From NCBI GenBank assembly GCA_019096065.1, contig JAGUCH010000002.1, positions 5,282,501-5,346,500 of the forward strand: a DNA stretch of 64,000 bases. The letters run 5' to 3'. Made by a program: the position numbers and the translations under genes. Of the stretch, positions 40,936-54,800 are shown one piece after another; within the stretch, counting starts at the first letter, position 1; the number at the start of each line of letters is the position of its first letter. This DNA comes from Paracyclopina nana (taxonomy: Eukaryota; Arthropoda; Copepoda; Cyclopoida; Cyclopettidae). The notes beneath the pieces were generated by a model. The model saw only the letters and a program-made list of their open reading frames with translations. It did no database searches and had not been told where the DNA came from.

Positions 40936-43025
40936 TCACGGCTCGAGTATTGTGTGGTATGCAATCGCATCTTGCAGTGAGGGAAAACACTGATTTTTCG
41001 GAATGACACTAAATACCTTCATGTCACACATACGTCGCCAAACATTGCCACGGATTCCAGAATAGAGCAAAGTTTGACCTTTCTTCCCAAATCCCTTGTG
41101 GAGCTTTTCAATTTGTTCACATGCTGATGGGTCAATATGGGGTACGCAAAGCAAGTCAATGATGATTGATGAAGGCTGTTCATTCTTTGACTCTCCGAAT
41201 TCTTTGTCTAGTAGGTCAATGATTTGGCCTTCCAGCAAAGGAGCATTAGCTAAGTTAAGATTTCCAGTTATTCGCACAATTGCCACGTTGCCTCTCTCAA
41301 AGGAGATATCCTATGAAGCAGAGTGATGTCTGAGGAAACAAAAAATGCATTGAAGCGAGGGATAGTTACATTGTTCTTGTCAATAAATATGTCGTCTTGG
41401 TCGGTTTGCCCGAGAAGCTCCACCTTGGGGTAGTAGCCCCACCATAGAAGAAAAGCCGTAGAAGTACTGAGGCCAATCATAAGGCCATAGTCAATATCGA
41501 TGAAAATCGTGGAGAGCAAGGTAGCCAGCCACACGAATACCTCCGAGTAAGATCTTCGTCCGAACTTAACTAAATCTGTGAATTGCACCAGCACTCCTCT
41601 AAGGCTGACGATGATGAGTGAAGCCAAAATGGCATTGGGAAGGTCAGAAAATAAAGGTCCAGCAAATAGGAGAACCCAAAGGAGCAAAAACACTGACACT
41701 GCTGAAGTGATCAACGTTTTGCCTCCTGTGCTCACTTGAACCATGGTCCTTGACATGGAGGCTGTCATCGGCAATGACTGGAAGAAGCATCCAAAGATAT
41801 CAGAGGCTCCCATGGCAATCAGCTCTTGATTAGGGTCCACCTTGTAGCCATGCTTGGCTGCAACTATTCTGGCAATTGACAGACTGATGACATAACCAAT
41901 TATAGTGATAGTGAAAGTATTGCTGAACACATCCAACATTATGCTGAAATCCGGAAGCTCTGGACTTGGCAAGCCCGTCGGCACAAATCCAATAACTTTG
42001 ATGTCTGCTACGACCTTCAAGTCCAATAAATACGAAATGAGAGTGCCAACCACGACAACGATGAACTGCACTGGCACTTGAAATTTGCAGTACTTGCTTA
42101 GCCTCGGCTTCACCACAACATCGAATCCCAGGAACAGAAACATGCAAATCAATGATATCAGCAGGGCCACATAGTTCACCTTGCCCAGAGAAGAAAACAG
42201 CTCAACGTAGCTTTTCGCCAACCATCCTGGTCCCACATATTTGGTGATGGTCAAGCCTAATACGTACTTGATCTGGGAAGTGAAAACATGCACTCCAGCT
42301 CCTGTAGTAAATCCACTTACTATAGGGTCTGTTAAGAGAGCATTGAGAGATCCCAGTCTTAAGCAGCCGAGGCAAACCATTATCACTCCAGCCAGAAAGG
42401 ACACAGTTGACATGACTCTAACAGCGCACTCAGGGTCATCGTCATGGTTATGGCAAAGCTCAATGATGGGCTTCGATGTGAGAATGCTTATGACTGCAAA
42501 TGTGCCCATGGATGCATGTCTAGAGGTGCCGAAGATGACGTATATGATGACAGGGAAAAAGGCAGTGTATATGCCAACAATGGGAGGGACGTTGGCCAAA
42601 ATGGCATATGCCAGCCCTTGAGGCACTTGCATCACTGCAACTGTGAACCCTGCTGCACAGTCGTCAGAGAAGTCAGCTCTCCAGTTATATCTTGGCAGCC
42701 AGCTAAGAATGGGAAGAACTGAACACAGCAGCTTGTAAAAGTCGAGCTCACGTAGACTCCGGATGCACCTGCGAGTTGACCTCCCCAAGGATCTAAATCC
42801 ATTTTCATAAGCTTTGCGCCCTCGCAGTTTGCCATCATCCAGACCATAAGAGTGGTGGAAATCTTCCTGGTGCAGTGCCGGCCTGTCAACTCTGACAAAA
42901 GGAGGCTTACTATTAGTGGTGCTGTCAGTGTCCGGAGTATCTTTGAGGTCGTGCCAGCAAATATCTTCAGCAGACGACGATTTGTTGCATAGGGAATCTT
43001 CTGCACCACCCACGTCATCTTCCAT
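40936..43025 (-). CDS. SLC26-family anion transporter (prestin/pendrin-like), 676 aa
   Basis: Exons 43025-41370 and 41310-40936 (59-bp intron, phase 0). A cytosolic N-terminal region of about 110 residues is followed by the transmembrane domain. The family signature lies early in it: M-Q-V-P-Q-G-L-A-Y-A-I-L-A-N-V-P-P, Y-T-A-F-F-P and G-T-F-A-V-I-S-I-L. The second exon encodes a short STAS domain (V-A-I-V-R-I-T-G-N-L-N-L to D-P-S-A-C-E-Q-I). SLC26 proteins exchange or conduct chloride, bicarbonate, sulfate or oxalate across the plasma membrane. The G-T-F-A-V-I-S-I-L wording points to the prestin/SLC26A5-6 side rather than SLC26A11. The substrate cannot be read from the sequence. Confidence 0.93.
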
Positions 43026-43912
43026 CTTTTTAATGGATAGAGTAATGTCGGTGGTAGCTCCTTAGATGTTTTTTCCAGAAAGGCCAACCTGCCAGAATAC
43101 CACGCTGCTGTGGCAAAGTATACCTTCTCAGCTGATAGCTTTCACTCTACTGTTGCGTACTTTCAATCTTAGCAATTGCGAGCTCTCAACTTCGTTGCGT
43201 AGGCTTGCCGCTCACAGTTCTGAGCGCAGAGTCGTCAAGGCTGTCAATGAAGGATTTGAGAAAGCCGGCTGTAGCCGGCTGTCCGAAACGCAAAGGATGC
43301 ATGATATTTTAGCAAGCCATGTTGCATCAATTGATAATTGCAGTATTCACTTTCAAATTATGGAACTGTTGTGATTCCCTCTACACTCCACCCTATTGAA
43401 AATGATTCAATGCAATGACCGAAGCTGAAAAGCAGACAGCATTTGATTGCAAACTATTGTGGTCAGGGCCAAAAACTCAACAAATGATAAACTTTAGTGA
43501 CAAGTTCCTGATTCCTTGAAAAATGGAGATCTCTAGAAAATACTGGTAAGGCGTTACTGTCTAAGGGGCTACACGCGAACACATCATGCGAATGCCATTA
43601 ACAACAGCCTAGCGAAGATATCATTACACTTTATGGCCAAATTATTGCTCTGTGAAATATTTTCTTCAAAAGCTCACTCACAATGCATCGTTCTAGATCC
43701 ATAACTTTTACTATCCCTAATATTCATATTTAGCATTTGCCGTATTTAACTACTTCTCGCATTCATTAACCTACTTAAAATGGTAATTCAAAACCCGCTA
43801 ATACAAACCACTATCTTAGACCTGATCACCACATGTCTTCTTTCCTGTAATTTGGCAATTTATCGTGTATTAGGCATCTTGCAAAATTAATTAAACAAGA
43901 GCTACATCTACT
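43026..43912 (-). other. Intergenic, ADRM1 3' flank and SLC26 promoter
   Basis: 887 bp. A 102-codon ORF on the plus strand (43066-43374) runs against the SLC26 leader and lacks support. No repeat recognised. Confidence 0.45.
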
Positions 43913-45151
43913 TTAATCGAGTGCCATTTCATCATCTTTAGCGTCTCCAGCTGATTCTTTTTCCGGAGTTTTCTTGCCGCTTTGAAGGGCTTTGACAAAA
44001 GCCTCCATGTCACCCTTAGTAGCAGCATCGATTGCCGCATCTCCAAGGTTGAACTCACGGATAAGAGGTGCAAGTTGGCCAGTTTGCAGGCCAGAGGAGA
44101 ACATGCCTAAAGCCTGGCGAAACTGAGGGGAATGCAGAGTGCCTTTTACTTCGCCCAGGGCATCTTCGGCTAGCTGCTCTTCGTCGGGGAGCAATTCCTT
44201 CATCTTCCTTACGAACTCAGGATTTTCCAGCAATGGCTGCAAGGCCTCGGAGGTCAATCCGCTGGACAAATCGACATTGGGACCAGACGCACCACCGGAG
44301 GCTCCTGGCAGACCAGAAAGTACGTTTTGCAAATCGGATAGTCTTATGTTAGCAGAGGACTCGTTGTTGGCTTTAGTAGGCGCAGCAGGAGTGGCAGCGA
44401 CAGCGGCAGCAACAGCCGGGGCGTTGGAAGGCGTGGCCGTTAACGCTGAAGGTGTGGCCGAAGCTGCAGCGGCTGCAGCGGCCCTAGCCGTGGAACGCTG
44501 ACGCGTGCCAGAAGATCCAGAGCTTCCACCAGTCAAGGCAGCCAAGCCTCCACCACCGCCACCGAACAGTTGCATGAGCTGCGATTGGCTCATGTTATTC
44601 AGCAGAGATTGCAGCTCAGAGTCTCCAAGATTGGACAAATCCAAGCCTGGAATTCCAGAGCTAGATCCCGAGCCCATAGATCCACCGCGAGAGCCTCCAC
44701 TGGATCCAGGAGGAGGAGGATTGTTCAAGTACTCGTTGACCTTCTTGCAAAACTCGTCATCCTTATCGTCTTTGGGCTCCTTTAAGGATGCTCTAACATT
44801 GATGACTCGTTTACAAAATGAGAATAGTTTTACCTGCATCCAGAAGAAGTGTTTCCGGGTGTTGGACTTGAATTTTAAGATGAAAACCCGACCCGTGGTG
44901 CACTGAGGAACCTTCTTAAATTCGACGTCATCAGGGAAGATGATCAGGTCGTCCTCAACATTGCCAGAGGTCCTGTCCTTCCATTTAAAGTGCATGAGCT
45001 GGTCATCACCTTGCTCAATTAAAACTTGGCCTTTCCTCTTATCAGGCGTGACCAAGTTGCCACTCATGGACATTTTACCTGCCCGGAACTCAACCAGAGC
45101 TTTGGGACCATTGGAAGAGCGACTCCCACCGCTACTAAATAGTGCAGACAT
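43913..45151 (-). CDS. Adrm1: Proteasomal ubiquitin receptor ADRM1/Rpn13, 394 aa
   Basis: Exons 45151-44834 and 44779-43913. The N-terminal Pru domain (about residues 15-125) has the family pattern A-L-V-E-F-R-A-G-K-M, V-T-P-D-K-R-K-G, R-K-H-F-F-W-M-Q and V-N-E-Y-L-N-N-P-P-P. It binds ubiquitin and the Rpn2 tail of the 26S proteasome. A Gly/Ser/Ala-rich linker follows, then a C-terminal DEUBAD domain (about 270-375, with a Q-F-R-Q-A-L motif) that recruits and activates UCH37. The 54-bp intron is a multiple of three and free of stops, so an unspliced message would stay open with an 18-residue insertion in the Pru domain. Confidence 0.96.
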   Translation of the reverse strand: MSALFSSGGSRSSNGPKALVEFRAGKMSMSGNLVTPDKRKGQVLIEQGDDQLMHFKWKDRTSGNVEDDLIIFPDDVEFKKVPQCTTGRVFILKFKSNTRKHFFWMQVKLFSFCKRVINVRASLKEPKDDKDDEFCKKVNEYLNNPPPPGSSGGSRGGSMGSGSSSGIPGLDLSNLGDSELQSLLNNMSQSQLMQLFGGGGGGLAALTGGSSGSSGTRQRSTARAAAAAAASATPSALTATPSNAPAVAAAVAATPAAPTKANNESSANIRLSDLQNVLSGLPGASGGASGPNVDLSSGLTSEALQPLLENPEFVRKMKELLPDEEQLAEDALGEVKGTLHSPQFRQALGMFSSGLQTGQLAPLIREFNLGDAAIDAATKGDMEAFVKALQSGKKTPEKESAGDAKDDEMALD

Positions 45152-45896
45152 ATTAGCTTAAAATGATGACTTTCAACTTTTTCCGCAATCGGAACGATGC
45201 TTGTTTAGAGTGCTACCAGATTTTTTCAATGAAATATCGCCGCTTGGTCGAAAAATAGGCACATCTGCGTGTAAAATTGCAGCTGGGGTTCTCTATATGG
45301 AGGCTACCGTTAATCCCATAAGCTCCATGCTGCATGGCTTCCTTCTACGATAGGCAAAATGTTATACGAACCTAGAGCTAAATATATGATTCTGCTTACA
45401 AAGGTCAAAGGCTGAAGAATGAAAAATTGAAAATCCCTGAAATTTGCTCATCTTTTGAGTAAATTAAGTAAGCCATTTTTTGAAAATAAACCCCAAGATC
45501 TAATCATTAGACTGCTGCTCCAAAATACTTAATATTTGTAATGGTTCATTGCGTTTTCGACAAAAATTGGTTTTGAACCGTATTATTGCGCGAATGGTGT
45601 CAACATTTTACTCACAGTTGCACCAAGCGTTTTTGCGTCAAAACGAGTTCGGAAAATTGCTGAGCGTTACATTGCTCAATGATAACTGATAAGCGAGAAT
45701 AATGAATTAGAAATTACCGCCGCCATTTTCTTCGAAAAAGTTCAAGTAAGATTTCGTCTTTTCCTAAGTCATTATGGCCTTGTCTTCATATTAATGAATA
45801 CCGTGGAGCATTGAAATTCACCTGGTTCTGCCGCTGATCTGAGGAGAAAGTTGCTAAAGCTAACATTCTTCACTTTCAGGCTAAACGGAGTCAATC
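45152..45896. other. Divergent promoter, ADRM1 and the giant ORF
   Basis: 745 bp between head-to-head genes. A splice-acceptor-like TTCTTCACTTTCAG ends at 45879, 17 bp before the giant ORF's ATG, suggesting a 5' UTR intron in that gene. Confidence 0.55.
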
Positions 45897-48800
45897 ATGG
45901 AGGACTCCAAGAGTGATGTTGAAAGCGAAGACTCAGAGAAGGACGAAAATTACTGCTACAAGTGTCAGGGGGATGTCGGCCACCTAATTGACAATTGTCC
46001 CAACATGAGGTGCTTGCAATGCGACCAGTTTGGCCACATTCAGAACAATTGCCGTAGCATTTTCTGCCAGCATTGCAAAATTTGGAATTCTGGTCATGCC
46101 ACTGACACTTGCCCCAACTTGGCAATTGAATCTAAATCTGACCTTTCACCAGCTGATGTCAATCGATCTCAGGACAGTGAGTTAGATGAGAAAGAGGGCG
46201 AGGAGCTTTACTGTGACATATGTCAAGAGGAGACTCATGTTGCGATAGATTGTCCTCTGCAAACATGCTTAAACTGCCAAAAGCGTGGCCACATCAAAAT
46301 TGCCTGCCCAGAATTGAAAGCTGCACCTTCAATTGATACTGAATCACGAATCAAGATAAGAAGTGACTTGTTTCTTAGTTCATCTTCAACAACTCAAACT
46401 GCTGCTCCGCTTGTGGGTGTAGCCACAAATACATTGAATGAAGCCATTGATCTCATCAATCAGGGGGAAGAAGTAACCTCAACTTTGCCAATTACCAGCA
46501 CAATCATGCCTCAACAAAAGCCAGCCAAAAAAGTGAAGAAAAAACTCCCGAAAAAGCAGGCAAAAAAGCAGGAAGCACCCATAGTGGCCAAGTCTGATGA
46601 CACTTCTTCTGATGTGTCATTGAGTTCTGTCGAATCAAGTAAAAGACCAATCACAAAATCAAAACTCAAACCTGTTAGGAAGGCATCCTCAACAGGACCA
46701 AGGGAAAAACAGAGGTCACCCCTACCAAAAGGTACAAGCAATGCATTTGATCAACAAAATCCTGGGGAAGAACTAAAACATCTTGAGAGAAACCTTTCAA
46801 GTGGTGAATGCTCCAGGAGTCCATCAGGAAAAAGAGCTCAGATTAGAACAGAAAAAAGGAGCTCTACTAGTGCTTTCCCAAAAAGTAGATCAAGAAGCCC
46901 AACAACTTCGGGAGTTCGGCTACGGTATAAGTCAAGAAGTCCTAAAAGCTCTTCTTATCCTAGAAGTAGGTCTAAAAGTCCAACCACTTCCAGAGCATGG
47001 CTCAGGAGCCGGTCAAGAAGCCCAAAAAGCAGGACAAAGAGTCCAACAAGTTCAAGAGATTGCCCTTTGCAAAGAACAAGAGCTTGGCCTAGAAGTAGAT
47101 CAAGGCAGAGATATGCCGTTAAAGGTCATCACCATAGGTACCGTTCAAGATCCAGAAGTTGGAGCTCTGAAAGGACAAGAGGACAAGATTCTGTAAGGAG
47201 TCCCACATTTGGAAGACAATCTTCCTTACGGAGGAGTAGAACTCCTCCATCTGCTGAAAGAGACAAATCTTATGGACCTAAGTCCAGAAGTAGGTCACCA
47301 AGCCATCCCAATAATACAGTTGGCAAGAGGATGAATCATGAAGATCACTTAAAGTTTATGAAGGAAATGGTGAATCCTGGTGCTCAATGTCATCAGAACT
47401 TGATGCCTCTGCTTGGAACTCAGCCTTCTTTGATGCCATATCCACCTCCAATGGCCCAACCTTTAATGACATTAGGAAGTCAACATCATGTACCTATGCC
47501 TGCTGCTGCCACAAGGCTGCCTTTGCTAATTCCTACTCACTCAAGCAATGTTTCTCAAAAACTGGCTCATCATTCTAATTGTGGCCCTCCGTCATCTGAA
47601 AGCACTCCTAGGTCTTCTCCTGTCAATGAAACTTTAACTGGAGAACAACAAGAGAAAATTGACAAGCTGGGCCATCTGTGGGATATGTCTTTTCTTAAGA
47701 CTTCAATCTCACATACAGATACTTTGATCAGCTCATATCTGAGGCTAAAATTCATTCCTGCATGCTGGAGTAAATCAAATGTGATTGATTTCCTCAAAAC
47801 TTGTGAATTGATTCAAGGGGAGACAGTCATCTCTGTGGAAATGAGAAATGAAGAAAAGTGCAATATTGCTGAAGTCAGGCTTGTGTCCAAAACAGCTGCC
47901 TTTATTGCTAAGCAAAAAATTGAACTATCCATCATCAAGCCAGTGACCATGACAGTTGTATTTCACCCTAAGGAATTTATTCCCAATGAGCTTAATCTGA
48001 AGAACTATTATCATAACATCAAGGTCAAGCAGGCAGGAGTTGTGTCCCATTTCAGAGCAGTGCCTGTCATGTGTGCCACTATTTGTATAGACTTAAGGTT
48101 TGGACAGTTTATTGAGAACCTGAGTATTACTCTTGAAAACAAGACTTTATTGTATTCTGGGAACACTGGATCTGCCCATGAGTTTTTGGCTGCTGTTGCT
48201 CTCATTCTACAGGAAAATCTTACCACTACAAGTCCTCAAAATATTGCTGAGAAAGTTGTAATCTATTGTGAGACCTATGATAAAATGGCATTGTTCATGC
48301 AGTGGGCCAAAAAGCATAATGATGAAGCTTTCAAAATTTTTGAGGCAATAGTGATTGGTGTCTCACTTGTTGAAAATGTTGAGGCCATTATCAAGAAGAT
48401 CCCAATTCAGGGAAATTTGTCAGTCATCCATCGATCTGCTGCAATTGAAGATGAAATGAAGCTTAGGCATAAGACATTGCATGGATTAACTTTCAAGTCC
48501 TTGGAAGATGTGTTTGCCATGCCATCTGCACAAATACTGCCTTGTTTTGTGAACATTTTTGTGTCCTCAACATTCACAGAGCTGAATGTAATGTTGAATG
48601 ACAATCCCAAGACATTTGTGCTCAGTGACACTAATCTTACCTGCATGAAGACAATTATGAGATACCATTCAATAGACAAGCACACTCTGAAATCTCATGC
48701 CAGCAATGATATTTTGCACTGGTACTCTGTGAAAGAAGGCCTGAAGCAATTTTTCAAGTACCTAGAAGACATGGTTGACTCATTTGGGAGCAGTCGGCTC

Positions 48801-51800
48801 ATTCTTTGCACTTCTTCTCATTGGTTGGTTACAGCTTTCCTCATGAAAATTTGCAGTGAGAACAACCTTGATATGAGCAAAGCATTCATTGGGGCTGTGG
48901 ATGTCTACTCACTTGTGACAGAGTTAAAAAAGAAGGACCTAGTTGTGTCTGGGGCCCAAATTACTTTGAATTGGCCTTTGGGTTATCTAGCTGAGGAATA
49001 TGGATGTGATACAAATGTGCCTCCCATCAAGCTTCTCAGTAACCTGTTCTCTGCTCTTGGTGTGTCATCAAGTGAAGATTTCTCCAAACATTCAAGAGGA
49101 TTTGATGAAATTTTTTCTGGAACCCCTGAAAAATCAAGTAAATTGAATCAGTTGTCTTCGAAACTCTTGATGCCCTTTGGCCATGAGGCATTTAAAGTCA
49201 AACTTGTGTGGCCAAACAGCTGCCCAATCAGTGATATTCTATTGATCCCCACTACTGATGAGCTAGTTCCAATGAAGCTCTCTCTTAAAGAAGAAACCAC
49301 TTACCTGGAAGTTGTCAATGTTGGGAATCAACTTGTTACTGAAATTCCATCTACTCCTTTTCTGCTACCTCAGGCAGCAGTAAGTAATATAGTGCAATTG
49401 ATGGAAAGTGCTCAGAACCACCATGAAAAAGATGCTTTTCTTGACAGTACCCTTGGCATTTCTGTAAGAAAGCAGCTAAATGCACATATTAATCTCAACC
49501 CTGCACCCTGCAATGGAGGTCAACGAGTTGCTCCTGAGATCAATACCTCTGAGTACATCAACTTGGACCCCAACTTCTACACATTCTACTACCTCTCCTC
49601 TAGATTGTTTTTATGTGAAAATGATGTGGTGGGATGTCAAATTTATCTCCTTAACATCTTTGAGGACAATGCTGAATCCAACTTACATGCTACCTATCTT
49701 ATTCCATCAGTAAGCCTTAATATGAAGTGTGTGACATCCAAAAACACAATAGAAGAATTGTTGCAAGAGGAAATAAGTGCTCAATTAAGCAATTTTTTTG
49801 CTGACAAACGTGTTGTAATCATCAGCTTTCGAGCCTATGATGAAATGACTTTTCTTCTCAAGAGTGCCCCAACCATAAAGGACTCAATTCATTTGGTTGC
49901 AGATCTGCAATGGTTTCTGAAGCAGAGTCCTGAGGATCAACCTCTGTCATGGATTGAGTGCGTCCAAGCATTGATTCCACAATCACAACTTAAGAGCAGC
50001 CAATCACTGAAGGAGATAGCTGTCACCTCAAAGAGAGCAATACTTAACTATCTTCCATCAACAATCCCTAAAGTTGCCCTGGCTTCTAGTTACTGTATTC
50101 AGCTAGGAGATCTCCTCAAGCTCAAGGGTTCTGATTCATTGGTCACTATTAAACGGGTAGCAAAAAAACAACAACTAGCCAAGAAGCTTGAAAAGCTAGA
50201 AGCAAAGTCACTTCAACAGTTTTCAACAGTCTATTTGGACCTTGCCTTCATACCTCAGCCTCATGTGTTTACATCTGTCTCTATATTTTGCCCAGAAATA
50301 TCAGAAAAACTGGTCACCACTTTAGCTCTAACCCCGCCTCAACAGTTTTCTGGTGTACAAAAAAAGCAGCATTACAAACTCTCCAAAAAGGGTGAATGGA
50401 TACCTAAAGGACTAATTGAGGAAGATATCTCTGATGTTTGCAGTGTGAGCCAAGCAGACAAATTATTGTGTAGTTTTCTCCTCAAAGTCAAAAAGATTAA
50501 GCCTAATGTGAAGATGGTGCTTTGTGTTCCCTTTGTCAGCTATGTTCACTATATTGCTCTAAACTTCCGAGAGCTCTACAGGAAGTTTGTTGGGTGGATG
50601 GACATATACTCATTGGCAGCAAAAAAGTTCCATGACAGAGACCCTGTCCTAAAGGCTCCCTTTGAGTCGGTCAGTTTTATGAAAGAGTTGCAACTGTCTT
50701 TTTTGAAGCCATCTAGTCAGCTTACCACAGGCTTACCAGCAATGAAGAAAATATTGGAGTCACTTTCTACCCCAGCAACTGTTGAGGAATATGTTAAAGA
50801 AAACTTGAATTGCTTTACATTATCATCTGACACATGCTACTTGCTTGTTTTCATTCAAGCTGATTCCACTATTGTTCAAAGTGGGGAAGAAGTGATAACA
50901 GCCATTTCAGTATACATACCTGATGACAACTGTCAGTCTGCATTTGTGCCCATTAAGCCCAAAAAACAATTTGAGAGGTTCTTTGAAAAGCTACCAAACT
51001 TCAAGAAATCCAAAAATGGAGAGTGGATGTATGTCTGCAAAAGTGACAAGGCCAGAAAGTGCAAGCCAGAATCAGATGCACTGTCATATATTGTTAGCAT
51101 AATGAAGAGAGCACTTGCTGGTACCAATGATAAGGCCTTGGTTCTTCTGAGTTTGGTTAATAAGGGAGGCATTGCCTTAATTCTCAAATCAATGATTGAG
51201 AATAATATTGACCCATCTATCTTCAAACTCATTCATGGTGTGGGTAATGTGCAGACAGCTATTGAACTTGCCTCGTCTAGAGATGGCCGAAAGCCACTGT
51301 CAGAAAAAGATCTTGAAGAGATGCACAAAAAACTTTCCAACAACCCCAGATTTGGTATCTTCAAGAATGGCAATTGCAAAGACCAAGCTAAGGCAGCTGA
51401 GTTGCTCCTAACTAAGAAGCTTGGTGAGAAAAAGCGAAAAGATGAGAGAGAATATGCATACCCATTGCAATCTCCTTACACCAACAATCTACTTCATGAA
51501 AGCAAATTTACTGCATTTCTGAACAGCTTTGACATTTGCCTGGCAGAAAAGTTTTCCAAAAGTAATGCTTCTGCTGTCCAAGTGTCCATTTTAGTAGTCA
51601 TTAAGGGGCTTCTATTCACTGAATCTCCTCTTCATCTGAGACCATGTGTTTCATCTCCTTTATCCTTCAATGCCTTCATTAAAACTGTGAAACCTAGCCA
51701 GTGCTTCATGATCAATGTGACTTGCGATGATTACATTGGCACTCTTGATGCTGGAGCAATCATAGGCTATGGAACTTTGCCTGATGAAAAGAAAATTCAT

Positions 51801-54800
51801 GATGAAATTGTTCTGTCACTAGCTGAAGACAGTTTAAGCATGGAATTATCTGCTCTTCAACCTCAGCAAAGAGGTAAAAGAAAGTCTAAAGTACCAAATT
51901 GTCATGATCCCTGCTTTGAAGAGACATTTGGAAAAATTGTACTGCTTCCAACCAAGAGACCTAGGGAGTCAGTTGGCATGAAGAACCCATCTGTAACCAA
52001 AGAAGAACTCCCAAAAATGACAAAGCCATTTGAAATGAATGCAGGAACTGTTAGTCTGGAGAAGGGAAACATTCCAAAAACACAGACTTACCTTTTTCAG
52101 AGCATAGAAAAATCAAATGAAAAGCATAACCAACCACCAAGCCCAAATGCTCCAAGCAATTCCAACTTGGGTTCATTTCCTGAGGTAAACAAAGCTGATG
52201 GAAATTCGAGTGAAATAACTAAGTCAACTTTTGACGAAAATTCTGTCAACAACAATCCATTGGCAGGTTCAACAAGCACCATATCAGCTGATGTTGAAAC
52301 TGAAAGCAGATTTCCTATTGACTTTCAAGAGCCTGCTGGAAGTAAGTCTAAAACGGATGGTTTGGATCAAATATTCACTGAAGTCAGCATCCCTGCAGAA
52401 ATAAGTGACGAATTAGCTTTATCAGCAGGCACCAGCAATTTTAGCTCAAGTGGCGAAGTGGCCATCTTATCAACAAACAGCTTAGTTGGCTGTTCTGAAA
52501 ACAGTAGTGAGCAAGTGCAGAGAAAATCTGTTTCAGAACAATCCATGAGGTACTGTTTGCCTAAGTTGGACATTGACTGGAAACAATTAAAAGATCAACC
52601 TCAATTCACTGATTATCTGGAGAAGTTACAAATGGATTATGAAACTTATCCAGAGCAACAGTTCCTCATGGAGCTCTATGTGGGCAGCTGCATCTGCATA
52701 AGCAATTCTGAACCTAGTTCTGATGTCATTGACAAGCTGATAGCTGGTTCTATTGCTGCTGCAATTAACAACTCAAAAGACCTTGCAGCATTTGCTTTGG
52801 AGATGCTTGATTTGGGGCTGTGCTCTAACTCAATTGAGTATGTGAAGGCAAAAGATCTCTTGAATCATAGCTTTGATGACTGTGCTCAAGAGTTTGCTAA
52901 TGTTCTTCTGATTTATCTTCACATCCACCATCCTTTAAAATCAATTCCAGATGAGCAAGCTCTTCAGTTCAAACCAGTAATCCTCAAAGAAGACTGTCTA
53001 ATCTTGCTTTCTGAATTCGAACCACTCAAGGAAGGGGTAAATCTTATTCAAGATGAAACTTTGCAATCGGCTTCATTCAGTTGTCAACCTTCCATAAAGA
53101 CTGCATCAGCTGCACCTATGCAAACAAGTTCTAATGGCGCTACTCCTTCTGTTTGCCCAGCAGAAAAGCAACTGGTGCAAGATTCAATTGGCTCTGCTTG
53201 TGGAAAATCACTGCAGAGCTTGGCAAAAGAAAATAATGAAGACCCTATACTTGAAGAATGTCAAAGTGTTGAAAAAGTCATGCCTGAACTGAGTATGAAT
53301 ATAATGGAAGATGGGCTCATAGCTGAACTAAGGACATGTCCCTCAAATCTCGAAAATGCTGTCTCTCCCTCAAATCTTGAAAATACTGTCTCTCCCTCAA
53401 ATCTTGAAAATGCTGTCTCACTAATTGAAGAGCACAATGAATCTCCATCTCTGCAATCTAGGGGCAAACAATGTTGCCTTGACTTGACAGAAGTAAGGAT
53501 GCTAACACAGCTCTGCCAAGGCTCAGAAAGTATTTGCTTTGGGGAAGTGGCTGAAGTAACAGCAAATGGTCTAAGAATCAGGACCCAAGAAGAACTCTTT
53601 GATGTGCTGCAAATTCAAGTTTTCTATTATGATTCTGTGAAGGTGAAGGATTGTGTGCTATGTTTCATGTTTCAGGGAATGTTCCTTATTTTGGCTCTTA
53701 AAAGCTGCAACACATTCTGTGATACCTTTGGTGGGTTTATTAAGCAGAAGCAAAATAAGGGCAAGGTGGACATAGGAATAATCAAAGAGCAAAAAATTGA
53801 AATTGTGCGACGCCTTCCAGTGGGTAAAATAATTTCAAAGAAGTCACAAGAAGATTTTCCAGGCAGATATGTGATTGTGGTTGTTCAAGATAGAGATATT
53901 AGTTTGGTTGTGGATCACCCTGACTTGAAGCAGCCTCCAATGGAAATTATTGAAGATACAAATCCGTTGATGGTCTTTATGCCAGATTATTTTCCATCAA
54001 TACAAGTTGAGTCTGGATTTTTCCTAAGTGCAAAGCAAGTCTCTATTGCTAGGCCAAAAAGTCAGCAACATGCAACAGAAATTCAAAATAGTGATCTAGA
54101 AGAATTCTCAAAATTCATTACTCATTACTTAAATCAAGAGTGCCACAAAGTCCTTTCCATTGAGTTGACTGATGATGACATTGTTCGTGTTGAAAACATT
54201 TGCAAGACCAAGCGTGTATTTGTTCGCATTCGTGAGAATGGTCAACAACTGCTAGTTTGTGGCCCTAGAGCTGATGTTGTTTTTTTTGAGTCAAATTTCA
54301 AGGCCAATTTGATTACCAATGAAGGCTCAATAGTTCCAGTGTGTAAACAAGAGCCACCATTAGAGCTGAAGAGAGAGAAGCTTTTTGCCACTCAGTCTGA
54401 GAACTCAGTGGATTCAGTTGGAAATGATGAAGACTTGGATACTTGTATGGTGGTCAAAAAACTGCTCCAAGATGAGAGTGGTCATGATTCTTCAATCATT
54501 GTTGATGAAGATGAATGTGTAGCTTTCTGTACTCTTCAGGAACTGCCCAAACCAGTTAGAACCAAGCTGTCCACAGCAAATGATAACTTTCATGAGCTTA
54601 AGATTGGAAAATTTGATGTGAACTCACCTTTTTGTTCACCAATTCATTTGGCAAAAACCTATCAGATCTTAGCACCTGAAGAAAAGGAGTTTCAAGTTAT
54701 TATTGGCAATATTGGAATTATGGTCAGTGATGTCTCTGATGTTTCAGTGTTTCATCTCCTTACCAGCCAAGCAGAAATTGCTGCTGAAGTGATACATGCC

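Noticed and set aside
46783-47196. 137-codon ORF rich in Gln/Glu overlapping the RS domain
   Set aside because: Out-of-frame shadow of the repetitive RS coding sequence.
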